Assembly: GCA_015200345.1 (NCBI GenBank)
Contig: CP054187.1
Coordinates: forward strand, 604,470 to 668,469
Length of the DNA stretch: 64,000 nt
Source of the DNA: Planctomycetia bacterium
GTDB taxonomy: Bacteria > Planctomycetota > Phycisphaerae > UBA1845 > UTPLA1
Direction: 5' to 3'
Position numbers and translations under genes: made by a program. The notes under the pieces were generated by a model. That model made no database searches, was not told the DNA's origin, and worked only from the letters and a program-made list of their open reading frames with translations. This document shows, in pieces, positions 55,517-64,000 of this stretch (its first letter is position 1; the number at the start of each line of letters is the position of its first letter).

Positions 55517-56593
55517 GTGACCACGCGATGGATCATCCCGATTTCGCTTGCGGTTTTTGCCGTCATCTCCAGCGCCCTTTGGGTGTGGCTTTCCCTGACT
55601 CAACGACATGTTCTCGTTGAGCGCGTGATCCTCGATGAGCTGGACGCGCTGCACGCGCCGAGTCGAGCAGCCCCTCCAATCACCGCGGCAGCGCCGCCCG
55701 CGCCGTCGAAGGCCGATCGGATCCGGCCAACAGGATTGCGCGGTTCCTCGCCGCGACGCGCTGCCACGCCTTCGGTGAACTGGGGGGCACTGGCCGACCG
55801 AATGGACGAGCAATCGGTTCGTATGCGCCACCTCGCGCGCGATACATCCTACGCGCGGGCCGCGGCAGGATGGGCGCATCTCGACGCCGATCGGCCAGTG
55901 GCCGCACTCGCGGAATTTGATCGAGTCCTCGCCCGGCACACGGATGACGCCGGCGCGCTGAAGGGCCGCGCCGAAGCGCTTGCGCGACTTCGGAGATATG
56001 ACGAAGCCGTCGCCTCGCTCCTGCGTGTCACGCGGTTGCAACCCAGCGACGCGGACGCGCGATACAACTGCGGCGCACTGCTCTATCGCCTTTCGCGGTT
56101 CATCGAGGCCTCGGAGCAGTTTCGAGACGTGGTCGCGCTGCGCCCCCATGACGCGCGCGCCTGGTTCAATCTCGCCGGGCTGGCCCAGCGCGACGGGCGG
56201 CTGACCGAAGCCCGCGACGCATGGATACGATTCACGACCTTGCAACCTGATGTTGCCGAAGGCTGGTTCAATCTCGGCCTCGTGCGCTTCGATCTGGACG
56301 ATCCCATCGGGGCGCTGTTTGATTTCACCTGTGCGGCCGCGCTCGATCCGAGTGATCCCGACATGCGTCTGAATATAGCCGCGGCGTGGGAAACGCTGGG
56401 CGACCCCCAGGCCGCCCACGAATGGCTGGCCGGGCTCCGCGCCCTCCACCCGTGTGATCCGGTGATCGAGCAAGCCCTGAACGATCTCGAAAGGTCGCTT
56501 CTGCACGCGCCGGACGACGCCGCGATCGCGTCCCCGCCGATCGTGTTGCCCCAAAGGACCGCCGCCCTTCCCACCGATGGCACGCAGCCTTAG
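55517..56593 (+). CDS. TPR-repeat protein with N-terminal membrane anchor
   Basis: A 358-residue protein. A single membrane segment (WIIPISLAVFAVISSALWVW) is followed by a Pro/Ala-rich linker to about residue 90 and then five or six tetratricopeptide repeats: AGWAHLDADRPVAALAEFDR, LARLRRYDEAVASLLRVTRL, LLYRLSRFIEASEQFRDVVA, LAGLAQRDGRLTEARDAWIR, and LGLVRFDLDDPIGALFDFTC. Such repeats hold protein complexes together. GTG at 55517 is the only sensible start; GGG lies directly before it. It sits alone between the histidine kinase and ndk. Confidence 0.8.
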   Translation: MTTRWIIPISLAVFAVISSALWVWLSLTQRHVLVERVILDELDALHAPSRAAPPITAAAPPAPSKADRIRPTGLRGSSPRRAATPSVNWGALADRMDEQSVRMRHLARDTSYARAAAGWAHLDADRPVAALAEFDRVLARHTDDAGALKGRAEALARLRRYDEAVASLLRVTRLQPSDADARYNCGALLYRLSRFIEASEQFRDVVALRPHDARAWFNLAGLAQRDGRLTEARDAWIRFTTLQPDVAEGWFNLGLVRFDLDDPIGALFDFTCAAALDPSDPDMRLNIAAAWETLGDPQAAHEWLAGLRALHPCDPVIEQALNDLERSLLHAPDDAAIASPPIVLPQRTAALPTDGTQP

Positions 56594-56645
56594 AATCCGA
56601 GCCTGTGAAAGTTGTAACAATCACCCCCAACGAGGTTAACGCACG

Positions 56646-57116
56646 GTGGAGAAAACACTTATCATCCTCAAGCCCGACGCCATCCAGCGCGGGCTGGCCG
56701 GACGGATCATCACGCGCTTCGAAGAAAAGGGCCTGCAAATCGCTGCGATGAAGGCGATGAAGGTTTCCAAGGATCTGGCGGAGAAACACTACGCCGTCCA
56801 CAAGGGCAAGCCGTTCTATGATCGGCTGGTGCAATACATCACCAGCAGCCCGGTGATTGTCATGGTGTTGCAGGGCGTGAACGCCATCGCGATCAGTCGC
56901 AAGATGATGGGCGCGACGTTCGGCTCGAAGGCCGAACCGGGAACCATTCGCGGCGATTTCGGCGTCTCGAACAGTTTCAACATGATCCACGGATCGGACT
57001 CGCCGGAAGCAGCGGCGTTCGAGATCGGTCTGTACTTCAAGCCCGAAGACCTGTTGAGCTACGAGCGCGCGTCGGAGAAGTGGATTTACGACGTATCGGG
57101 CGGCGCGCCGGAGTAA
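56646..57116 (+). CDS. ndk: Nucleoside diphosphate kinase
   Basis: A 156-residue enzyme that equalises nucleoside di- and triphosphates. The N-terminus TLIILKPDAIQRGLAGRIIT and the active-site NMIHGSDSPEAA (phospho-His 115) are intact. It is about 15 residues longer than the common 140 owing to a C-terminal extension (LLSYERASEKWIYDVSGGAP). The start is GTG. The gene leads the run ndk, zinc-ribbon protein, sucD, MOSC. Confidence 0.96.
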   Translation: MEKTLIILKPDAIQRGLAGRIITRFEEKGLQIAAMKAMKVSKDLAEKHYAVHKGKPFYDRLVQYITSSPVIVMVLQGVNAIAISRKMMGATFGSKAEPGTIRGDFGVSNSFNMIHGSDSPEAAAFEIGLYFKPEDLLSYERASEKWIYDVSGGAPE

Positions 57117-57122
57117 GACCTC

Positions 57123-57323
57123 ATGCAAGTACGATTCACCTGCCCGGCCTGCAAGCATTCGCACGTGCTCGACATGCCGGAGACGACGATTCACATGACT
57201 TGTTCGCGCACCGGCAAGGCCCTCGAGTTGGTCCTGGGATTGGGCGGCGAGGTCAAGTCGAAGATCATCGGCGCGACGGCTGAAACAGGCGCCGCCGCGG
57301 AAAGTCAAGCGGCTGAAGAATAG
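57123..57323 (+). CDS. Small zinc-ribbon-like protein
   Basis: A 66-residue protein. It opens [20 protein letters not shown] with a CxxC, then [20 protein letters not shown] with a third Cys; the fourth ligand of a normal zinc ribbon is missing (Ser/Thr follow it). The C-terminus is Ala/Glu-rich. Six bases separate it from the ndk stop, so it is co-translated with ndk. Function unknown; the half-ribbon could bind a nucleotide enzyme or RNA. Confidence 0.75.
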   Translation: MQVRFTCPACKHSHVLDMPETTIHMTCSRTGKALELVLGLGGEVKSKIIGATAETGAAAESQAAEE

Positions 57324-57364
57324 CCCGGCCCCGACTCGAAGGATTTCAACCCGGACACCCCACC

Positions 57365-58258
<894 letters not shown>

Positions 58259-58323
58259 AGAGCCGATTGCGCAAGCGATCGAATTCTCCATCGCGGCGCA
58301 TCGCCGCCAGCGAGCAACGCACC

Positions 58324-58770
58324 ATGTCAGAGCAATTGGTCGGCAAAGTCCTCGCCATCGCCCTTCGGGACGCTGACAAGACCGTCATGCACGAAGTCGC
58401 CGACGCAACCGCTATCGAGAACGGCGGCCTCGTGGGCGACCCGCCATCCAGCCCGGACCGCGGCGTCACGCTCCTCGCCTCGGGCCAGTGGAAACTGGTC
58501 ACCGATCAACTCGGCGCCAACCTGCCCTGGTGGACGCGGCGGGCAAACGTGTTGGTGGAAGCGGACTCGCTGGCGCATCTGATCGGCCGTCGCGTACAGA
58601 TCGGCAACGTGGAATTGCTGGTCATCGCCGAGACGAAGCCGTGCGGACTAATGGACAAGCTGCACAACGGCTTGCGCGCCGCGCTCGCGCCGGACGTCCG
58701 AGCCGGAGTCTACGGCCGCGTCGTCAAGGCGGGGTCGTTCCGAATCGGCGATGCCGTGACGCTCGTCTGA
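58324..58770 (+). CDS. MOSC-domain protein
   Basis: A 148-residue protein of the MOSC superfamily (MOCO sulfurase C-terminal), a beta-barrel that handles sulfur or the molybdenum cofactor. RGVTLLASGQWKLVTDQLGA, WTRRANVLVEADSLAHLIGR and AETKPCGLMDKLHNGLRAAL include the conserved cysteine in KPCG. ATG 58324 is chosen over an upstream frame (58267) that begins inside the sucD spacer. Substrate is unknown. Confidence 0.85.
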   Translation: MSEQLVGKVLAIALRDADKTVMHEVADATAIENGGLVGDPPSSPDRGVTLLASGQWKLVTDQLGANLPWWTRRANVLVEADSLAHLIGRRVQIGNVELLVIAETKPCGLMDKLHNGLRAALAPDVRAGVYGRVVKAGSFRIGDAVTLV

Positions 58771-58874
58771 TCGCCCCGATCCATCGCTTCCCAAAGATCC
58801 GATCGTGCCGGCGATCGAGGACCAACGTGTGCCGTCGGACTGGTTCGATTGCTCGCGCAATCGGCTCCTTGCCG

Positions 58875-59006
58875 CTACGCCGCCGGGACGAAGATCGCCG
58901 TCAGGATGGCGGTGAGGATATCGAGTGGCACCTGAAAGATCGCCGTGAAAACGTTGACGAAAATTCCCTGAAACGACGTAAAGATCAGATCCAGTGCAAA
59001 GTTCAT
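58875..59006 (-). CDS. 43-residue hydrophobic microprotein
   Basis: A short minus-strand frame, ATG 59006 to TAG 58875, reading MNFALDLIFTSFQGIFVNVF, then TAIFQVPLDILTAILTAIFV, PAA. GAGGACAAAGA precedes the ATG. It has two Asp, no Lys, Arg or His, and Phe/Ile/Leu/Val recurring every three to four residues (IF..F..IF..VF..IF), so it should form a membrane-embedded or amphipathic helix. It starts 46 bases after the stop of the outer-membrane gene on the same strand, so co-expression is likely. Function unknown. Confidence 0.6.
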   Translation of the reverse strand: MNFALDLIFTSFQGIFVNVFTAIFQVPLDILTAILTAIFVPAA

Positions 59007-59051
59007 TCTTTGTCCTCGCTCATACCAAAGCGCCCTGCGCTTTGCTTCGTG

Positions 59052-60005
59052 TCAGAATCGAAACGACAATCCCACGCCCGTGAAAAAGTCATCGGCCTCG
59101 TGGTTCAGTCCGACGCCGCTGCGGATATCCAGCTGCACGTCGTCGGTGATCAGGAACGTAAACCCGCCGTTCGCGTAGTGCGCCGCATCGGTCCCGCGAT
59201 CATTCGGATACAACCCGAAGTACTCCACGTACATCCCGACGCCTTCCGCCAGCGCGTAGCCTAGCGTGAGCGATGCCGCCGGCTGCACGAATCGCCCTCG
59301 CTCGCTCATCAGCACGGCCAGGTTCAGGTTGCCCGCCAGCGAAAGCCGCTCCGTCAGTTCGTACGCCCAGAGAAGCTTAACGCCCGGTTCCACGTCGCCC
59401 GCGGTCTTGTTGTCGCTGCCGGTCGGCACACCGAGTTCGGCGATCACGCTCAAGTCCGGGATCAGCCCGTCGGCATCGGTGATGTGATACTTCGTGCCGA
59501 TTGACAGGTCCATCTCGCCATCCTGATGATCGATGGAGCGCACGCGCCGGCCGGCATCGTTCACCTCACCGAACATGCTCTCGGTCAGCGACATGCCCAG
59601 CCAAACCAAGCGCAGTTCGACATCCTTCACAACACCAACGCGCAGCAGATACTCCGGGAAGAGATGATCCGCCGATCGCACGCCATCGTCGTCGTTCGCC
59701 GTGAAGGTGTAGCCGCTTTCCAACTGCACGCGCCCGCGCGGCACTACGGCCGTCGCCTCGGTGAAATCCGGCCGGTCCGTCACGATCGGCCCATCGAACG
59801 GATCGGCTTCCAGCCCGAGGAAATTTCGCGACGGCGTCGCGGCTTGCTGCTCCGCCTGTTCGCGGCTGGACGCCCGCTCGGCCGGCGGCGCGGCGACCGG
59901 GCCGTCCGTTGCATCCTGCGCCGCCGCGCATACAGTGACGCAGAAGCTTGCCAGCGCGGCAAGGCCGAAAGCTCGAAACGTTCGCCGAAAAGTATCCGTT
60001 GCCAT
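59052..60005 (-). CDS. Outer-membrane beta-barrel (phenol MetA-degradation-type transporter)
   Basis: A 317-residue protein with a signal peptide ending VCAAA|Q, a Gln/Ala-rich linker and a beta-barrel. The strands alternate polar and hydrophobic residues (GRVQLESGYTFTANDDDG, EMDLSIGTKYHITDADGLIP, SVIAELGVPTGSDNKTAGDV, GVKLLWAYELTERLSLAGNL) and the protein ends in Phe (FFTGVGLSFRF), the BAM recognition type. The pattern is that of the Phenol_MetA_deg family of small-molecule channels. The substrate is not known. It is followed by a 43-residue hydrophobic protein. Confidence 0.82.
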   Translation of the reverse strand: MATDTFRRTFRAFGLAALASFCVTVCAAAQDATDGPVAAPPAERASSREQAEQQAATPSRNFLGLEADPFDGPIVTDRPDFTEATAVVPRGRVQLESGYTFTANDDDGVRSADHLFPEYLLRVGVVKDVELRLVWLGMSLTESMFGEVNDAGRRVRSIDHQDGEMDLSIGTKYHITDADGLIPDLSVIAELGVPTGSDNKTAGDVEPGVKLLWAYELTERLSLAGNLNLAVLMSERGRFVQPAASLTLGYALAEGVGMYVEYFGLYPNDRGTDAAHYANGGFTFLITDDVQLDIRSGVGLNHEADDFFTGVGLSFRF

Positions 60006-60077
60006 AATATGTAGCCAAGGCTACATCGGTGACCGGCGCCTGTCAAGCCTGCCCGTCACCGCCGGGAACCCCGTCCT

Positions 60078-61559
60078 ATGCTGACCTCCGCTGACTACGC
60101 TCCGCTGCCGCCCCAGTCCGACCCCTATCAGAAAACGCTCCTGGGCCGATTCGACCGGCGATTTCTCGGCCTGCCGTACGTGCGCGTTGCCCTCGCGATC
60201 GGCCTGTTGGCCGCCCTGTTTATCCCCACGGTCCAGTTCTGCAAACGCATCCAGGAGATTGATACGAGCCTGTTCCGGGCGGAAGGCTCGCGCCATCGCA
60301 CCGCCCTGGGGCGCTGGCTCCCCACGATGGAACTCGTCTTCCAGGGCAAGGACGCCGCAAATCCCTACGGCTACGGCCACTGGTTCCCGACGCCGCCGCC
60401 CGTGCTGCTGGCCGCCGCGCCGCTGGCCAAGCTCGGCTACTTCGGCGCGGGCGTCGTCTGGTCCATCGCGAAGCTCGTCGGGTTCTTCGGCGCGATGGCT
60501 TATTTCGTGACGGGTTTTCGCGTGACCGGCCGCACCGTGCCCGTCGGCGTGCTGCTGGTCGCCGCGGCATTCTCCATTCGGCCGGTCATCTCCGACATCC
60601 AGCACGGCAATCTCAATCTCTTCATGCTGATTTGGCTGGCCCTGGCATGGAGCTGCTTCGTGCGCGGGCGCGACGTGGCCGCGGGCGTGTTCGTCGCGCT
60701 GGCGATCGTGACGAAAGTCACACCAGGATTACTACTCGTCTATTTTCTCTACAAGCGGCAATGGCGGATCGTCGCAGCGACGCTCGTCGCGCTCGCCGTG
60801 CTGCTCCTGCTCCTGCCCGGCCTCGCGATTGGTTTCGATACGAACATCGAGTGGCTGCGCACCTGGTTCGACATGCTGGCCCGGCCATACGCGCTGGAAG
60901 GCTTCGCCACGATCGAGATCGCCAACCAGTCGCTCTACGGCACTCTCTTGCGCACCCTCGGCAATGCAGGAATCCTCTCCCTTGAACACATGCCCGCGCA
61001 GCGCGCGTTGCAAGCCGGCATGGAAGACATGGCTCGCCCCGCCACCGCCCTGGGCCGACTCCTTCGCCCGGCGATTTCGCTAAGCATCCTGCTCGCACTC
61101 GCGTGGCTCTGCCGGGCGAAACAAATGGCGACTTCCGGCTGCATCGATACGCCATCGCCCTCCAAGGGAGAGGGTTGGAATGAGGGTAAATCGTCTCACG
61201 CTTCTTCGCCAACCCGCGCACGCTCCAACCCGGCCCTGTGGCTGGAATTCGCCATCGTCCTCGTCGCCATGCTGCTCATGAGCGAGCGAACATGGAAGCA
61301 TCACGCGACGACGCTCCCGCTTGTGTTTATCGCCGTCTGGTACGTTCTCGTCACCATCGATTGGACCAACCGATTCCGGGCCTGGTTCGTCGGCGGCCTG
61401 GTGGCACAGCTCTTCCTGCTCGTCGTCGGCAGCGAAGGGCTTCTCGGCGACGACGTCGCCGAAAAACTCCTCGACGGCGGCTTGTTCTGCTGGGGCCTCG
61501 TCCTGTGCGGCGTGCAGACGGGGATTCTGCTGCATCAGCTTCGATTGCGATGCGGATAG
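60078..61559 (+). CDS. GT87-like multi-pass membrane glycosyltransferase
   Basis: A 493-residue membrane protein with about eight helices. It opens with a soluble Pro-rich N-terminus and then VRVALAIGLLAALFIPTVQF; the GT87-type stretches are ANPYGYGHWFPTPPPVLLAA, ISDIQHGNLNLFMLIWLALA and VTKVTPGLLLVYFLYKRQWR. Members move mannose or similar sugars from polyprenyl phosphate across the membrane. Residues about 358-375 (DTPSPSKGEGWNEGKSS) are encoded by a dispersed intergenic repeat, in frame in a loop. No nearby sugar genes tell the substrate. Confidence 0.83.
   Translation: MLTSADYAPLPPQSDPYQKTLLGRFDRRFLGLPYVRVALAIGLLAALFIPTVQFCKRIQEIDTSLFRAEGSRHRTALGRWLPTMELVFQGKDAANPYGYGHWFPTPPPVLLAAAPLAKLGYFGAGVVWSIAKLVGFFGAMAYFVTGFRVTGRTVPVGVLLVAAAFSIRPVISDIQHGNLNLFMLIWLALAWSCFVRGRDVAAGVFVALAIVTKVTPGLLLVYFLYKRQWRIVAATLVALAVLLLLLPGLAIGFDTNIEWLRTWFDMLARPYALEGFATIEIANQSLYGTLLRTLGNAGILSLEHMPAQRALQAGMEDMARPATALGRLLRPAISLSILLALAWLCRAKQMATSGCIDTPSPSKGEGWNEGKSSHASSPTRARSNPALWLEFAIVLVAMLLMSERTWKHHATTLPLVFIAVWYVLVTIDWTNRFRAWFVGGLVAQLFLLVVGSEGLLGDDVAEKLLDGGLFCWGLVLCGVQTGILLHQLRLRCG
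61147..61188. repeat. Dispersed GC-rich repeat inserted within a coding sequence
   Basis: The stretch includes CCCTCCAAGGGAGAGGGTTG and GAATGAGGGT, the layout of an intergenic palindrome known in many genomes (CCCTC...AGGGAGAGGG...GAGGG). It contributes PSPSKGEGWNEGK to the GT87-like protein without breaking the frame. Confidence 0.6.
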
Positions 61560-61688
61560 GAGGTTCGCCCACGCCACCCACGCTGCGATCTTGCCAAGCT
61601 GCGGGCGTGTCCGGGTCGCAGTCGCCTGCGTGCCATTGCTTGAAGCAGTGGCACCTACTCGCAGCTACCCTCGCGGTGGAAATTAAAA

Positions 61689-61767
61689 GGGATTAAAAGG
61701 GACATTCTGAATTATTGACGGGGGCTGAGGGATTAAAAGGGACATTCTGAATTATTGACGGGGGCTG
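61689..61767 (+). repeat. 40-bp tandem direct repeat, two copies
   Basis: The unit starts GGGATTAAAAGGGACATTCT and continues GAATTATTGACGGGGGCTG. Copy one runs 61689-61728, copy two 61729-61767, identical over the shared 39 bases. Each carries the left inverted-repeat core of the adjacent transposase element. Confidence 0.95.
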
Positions 61768-61789
61768 GCTCTTCCGCTACAGTGCCTTC

Positions 61790-62460
61790 ATGCCTCGAAC
61801 TGCTCGCGCCTCGGTCGGCGGTGTTTGTTATCACGTGATCAATCGCGGCAACGGCCGCGCCCGTGTCTTTCACAAGGATCGGGATTTTCAGGCGTTTGTC
61901 GAGTTGTTCGCCCCGGCCTGCGAGCGGCTGCCGATGCGAATCTTGGCGTATTGTCTCCTTCCGAATCATTTTCACTGGTGCTCTGGCCGCGCCACGACGG
62001 CGATTTGTCGCGCTGGATGCAATGGCTGATGACCGCGCGCAGGTCCCGGCGCTATCACCAGAGCCACCACAGCAGCGGCCACGTCTGGCAGGGGCGATTC
62101 AAGGCGTTTCCGATTCAGCAGGACGGCCACTTGCTCGCGGTGCTGCGATACGTCGAGCGGAATCCGCTGCGGGCCGGATTGGTTCGCGCGGCGGAGAAGT
62201 GGCCGTGGTCGAGTTTAGCGGTTAGACTCAATAACATGGGGCCGGCGTGGCTGCATCGCGGGCCGGTCGATCGCCCGCGCGACTGGCTGGCGCGCGTGAA
62301 TCGCCCGGAGTCGGCGGCGGAGTTGGAGGCGTTGCGACGGTGCATCCGGCGCGGATCGCCGTTCGGCGGCACGACCTGGACACAGCGCACCGCGTCGCGG
62401 CTGGGCCTGGAATCCAGCCTTCGCCCCCGCGGCCGCCCCAGAACGGAGACGGAAAAGTAG
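61790..62460 (+). pseudogene. REP-associated tyrosine (Y1_Tnp) transposase broken by a one-base deletion
   Basis: Frame one reads MPRTARASVGGVCYHVINRG, VFHKDRDFQAFVELF and AYCLLPNHFH, the N-terminal Y1 transposase with the HUH pair (HFH). Near 61975 one base is missing: CAC-TGG-TGC reads where CAC-CTG-GTG-CTC is expected. Frame two carries on as LVLWPRHDGDLSRWMQWLM, HVWQGRFKAFPIQQDGHLLA, VLRYVERNPLRAGLVRAAEK and WPWSSL, including the catalytic-tyrosine region (RYVERNP). Such proteins cut single-strand REP hairpins. Total length would be about 223 residues. A sequencing error cannot be excluded. Confidence 0.82.
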
Positions 62461-62652
62461 AATGTCCCCTTTAAAGCCAGCACGCGCTCTCCGGCGGTAG
62501 CGAAGTATGGCGGAAAAGATGCGGGCAAGATGGCCCACTACATGGTAAGATGGCTCAGCCGCCGGGGAGAGCCCGGTCCCTGGAGCGAAACGGCCAGCGC
62601 GACGGTGGGGGCGTAGAACGCCATCTTTCAGGTGCATGGAGACGAGCGAGCG

Positions 62653-63804
62653 ATGAAGAGCCTTTCAGACCGGACGCTTTGGGACGACCTTGGAACGGGC
62701 GGGCCGATTGCGGAAAATGACCGGTTCCTCAAAGAACAACTCATTACGTACATTGGGAACAAACGCCGCCTTCTCCACACCATTGAACGGGCACTTCGGC
62801 GGGTGCGCAAGCGGCTCGGTAAAGACAAACTGCGTATTCTAGACGGGTTCGCCGGTTCTGGGGTCGTCTCCAGATTCTTCAAACAGTATGCCGATCTGCT
62901 GGTATCAAATGATCTGGAGCATTACGCGAAGGTCATTGCCGATTGCTACCTCGCCAACCGAAGCGCAATCGACTTCGACGCCCTGCGTGACCATCACCGT
63001 TTCGTCGCGCAAGCCGCCGAGACGCTCCCCGTGCGCGACGGCTTCATCCGGCGTTTGTACGCCCCGAAGCGCGATGACGCCATTGAACCCGGCGATCGGG
63101 TGTTCTACACCACCGACAACGCGATGCGGATTGACTCCATGCGGCATCGGCTCGATTCGGTCCCAGAGGAATACCGCGTGTTCCTACTCGCGCCGCTGCT
63201 GGCCGAAGCGTCGGTGCACAGCAACACGTCCGGCGTGTTCAAGGGATTCTACAAGAACGCGAACGGTGTCGGACAGTTTGGCGGAACCAATCGGGACGCC
63301 TTGACTCGCATTCTCGGAAAAATCGAATTGCCGTTCCCGATTTTCAGTCGGTTTGAATGCGACGTGGATGTGCGACAGGAAGATGCGAACAAGGTCGTTC
63401 GGGTGCTGCCTGAACTGGACGTGGCGTATTTCGATCCGCCCTACAACCAGCATCCGTACGGTTCAAACTACTTCATGCTGAATCTGATCGTCACCAATCA
63501 GGAACCATCCGAGGTCAGTCGGGTTTCTGGCATCGCACAGGGCTGGCAACGATCAAATTACAATAAAAGGTCAGAAGCCTTCAAAGCCCTTGCAGACCTC
63601 GTCGAGCACACGCTGGCGTCGCATCTATTGATCTCATACAATAGCGAAGGCTTCATCTCACGTGAGCAACTTGACTTGCTGTTGCGCAAGCATGGGCGTG
63701 TCGAGGTCATCGAGACGGTTTACAATGCATTCCGAGGCAGTCGAAACTTGAACGGCCGCTCCATCCACGTCAAGGAGCAGTTGTTCCTCGTCGAACGGCA
63801 CTAA
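62653..63804 (+). CDS. D12-class adenine-specific DNA methyltransferase
   Basis: A 383-residue N6-adenine methyltransferase. The SAM site is FAGSGVVSRFF (from 66) and the catalytic motif is DPPYNQHPYG (261-270); the intervening target-recognition region is long. The N-terminal QLITYIGNKRRLLHTIERAL matches the D12 class (YxGxK motif). It methylates adenine in a specific target. ATG 62653 has GGAG ten bases upstream; an in-frame ATG at 62632 is possible. It lies right after the Y1 element and just before another gene with a three-base gap, as in a restriction-modification pair. Confidence 0.9.
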   Translation: MKSLSDRTLWDDLGTGGPIAENDRFLKEQLITYIGNKRRLLHTIERALRRVRKRLGKDKLRILDGFAGSGVVSRFFKQYADLLVSNDLEHYAKVIADCYLANRSAIDFDALRDHHRFVAQAAETLPVRDGFIRRLYAPKRDDAIEPGDRVFYTTDNAMRIDSMRHRLDSVPEEYRVFLLAPLLAEASVHSNTSGVFKGFYKNANGVGQFGGTNRDALTRILGKIELPFPIFSRFECDVDVRQEDANKVVRVLPELDVAYFDPPYNQHPYGSNYFMLNLIVTNQEPSEVSRVSGIAQGWQRSNYNKRSEAFKALADLVEHTLASHLLISYNSEGFISREQLDLLLRKHGRVEVIETVYNAFRGSRNLNGRSIHVKEQLFLVERH

Positions 63805-63807
63805 CGC

Positions 63808-64000
63808 ATGGCCAAGAAGGACCAACTTCGCGGATTGCGCACCGGCACGGTGATCAACGTCACCTCGAAAGCCCAGGAGAAGGACATTGAGCGCGCGCTG
63901 AAAAAAGTCGTCGAACGACTGCACAAGTTCGCACCGATCGCGCTGACCCACGACAAGGAATGGAAACTCGACGCGATTTGCTCACACTTAAGAAAGCACT
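63808..64000 (+). CDS. Unknown protein, 5' end only; candidate restriction partner of the methyltransferase
   Basis: The frame begins ATG 63808, three bases after the methyltransferase stop, and reads MAKKDQLRGLRTGTVINVTS, KAQEKDIERALKKVVERL and HKFAPIALTHDKEW to the edge of the window. The basic, helical lead has no motif I recognise. Position alone suggests a restriction endonuclease, but this cannot be tested without the remaining sequence. Confidence 0.5.
   Translation, partial: MAKKDQLRGLRTGTVINVTSKAQEKDIERALKKVVERLHKFAPIALTHDKEWKLDAICSHLRKH

Larger units (their letters stand above)
61689..62474 (+). mobile_element. REP-associated (Y1 transposase) element with inverted ends
   Basis: Left end TTAAAAGGGACATTCT (61693-61708, repeated at 61733-61748) and right end AGAATGTCCCCTTTAA (62459-62474) are inverted repeats matching at 15 of 16 positions. 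They bracket one frameshifted Y1-type transposase gene. The stop codon overlaps the right end. The duplicated left end may be the footprint of a second excised copy. Confidence 0.7.

Noticed and set aside
61646..61690. Possible extra gene between the GT87-like gene and the Y1 element
   Set aside because: Only short frames are present and the stretch is at the edge of a mobile element.

Overview
The window is GC-rich bacterial chromosome and most likely comes from a planctomycete (Planctomycetota). That inference rests on gene content, not on a marker-gene tree: ECF sigma factors paired with Ser/Thr protein kinases, an EF-G of the planctomycete/spirochaete/mitochondrial type, secreted proteins with dockerin-like tails, a pseudopilin-like (DUF1559-like) domain, type III pantothenate kinase, and large secreted proteins of unknown function. 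No rRNA, tRNA or CRISPR array was recognised.

Layout. 1-8.1 kb (minus strand): a formylglycine-generating-enzyme-like secreted protein cut by the window edge, a lipoprotein, a membrane Ser/Thr kinase with a pilus-ATPase-like N-terminus, a PduO-type cobalamin adenosyltransferase and two large secreted proteins. 8.4-11.5 kb: a Clp-N-domain-only protein and EF-G. 12.1-15.6 kb: an ECF sigma factor with a membrane anti-sigma candidate, divergent from a GAF/sigma-54 activator across an AT-rich region with repeated TTACCCAGT sites. 15.6-19.1 kb: methyltransferase, MnmE-like GTPase, CoaX and an HPt protein. 19.4-22.3 kb: the pyrimidine operon pyrR-pyrB-pyrC. 22.7-27 kb: a PilZ protein, a small secreted protein, and an ECF sigma-kinase pair with a probably leaderless promoter. 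27.4-32.1 kb: type IV pilus ATPases in the order PilB, PilT, PilB (reading minus, second PilB first). 32.4-34.8 kb: S41 peptidase and TsaD. 35-40.8 kb: a conserved hypothetical, a GT39-like membrane protein, a dockerin-tailed secreted protein, HU and Aat.

40.8-45.7 kb is a mixed accessory-looking stretch: a Y-family DNA polymerase with a direct-repeat operator candidate, four DinB/YfiT-fold domains in three genes, a methyltransferase and a frameshifted zinc-ribbon pseudogene. 45.8-52.3 kb holds a membrane glycosyltransferase-like protein, a large secreted M36-like metalloprotease with a dockerin tail, and a PQQ-type propeller protein. 52.5-61.6 kb holds a RedB-like thioredoxin-fold protein translationally coupled to a hybrid histidine kinase, a TPR protein, ndk, a small zinc-ribbon protein, sucD, a MOSC protein, an outer-membrane barrel followed by a 43-residue hydrophobic microprotein, and a GT87-like protein carrying an exonised intergenic repeat.

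The right end (61.7-64 kb) looks recently mobile: a REP-associated (Y1) transposase broken by one missing base, bracketed by near-identical inverted repeats, then a D12-class adenine DNA methyltransferase and the first 64 codons of a tightly linked gene that could be its restriction partner.

No single locus is proven to be a new system. The best leads are the TTACCCAGT operator cluster, the anti-sigma/pseudopilin fusion, the kinase fused to a pilus-ATPase N-domain, the GTTAGG direct repeat at the Y-polymerase promoter, the palindrome that ends two convergent genes with the same three codons, and the 43-residue microprotein.
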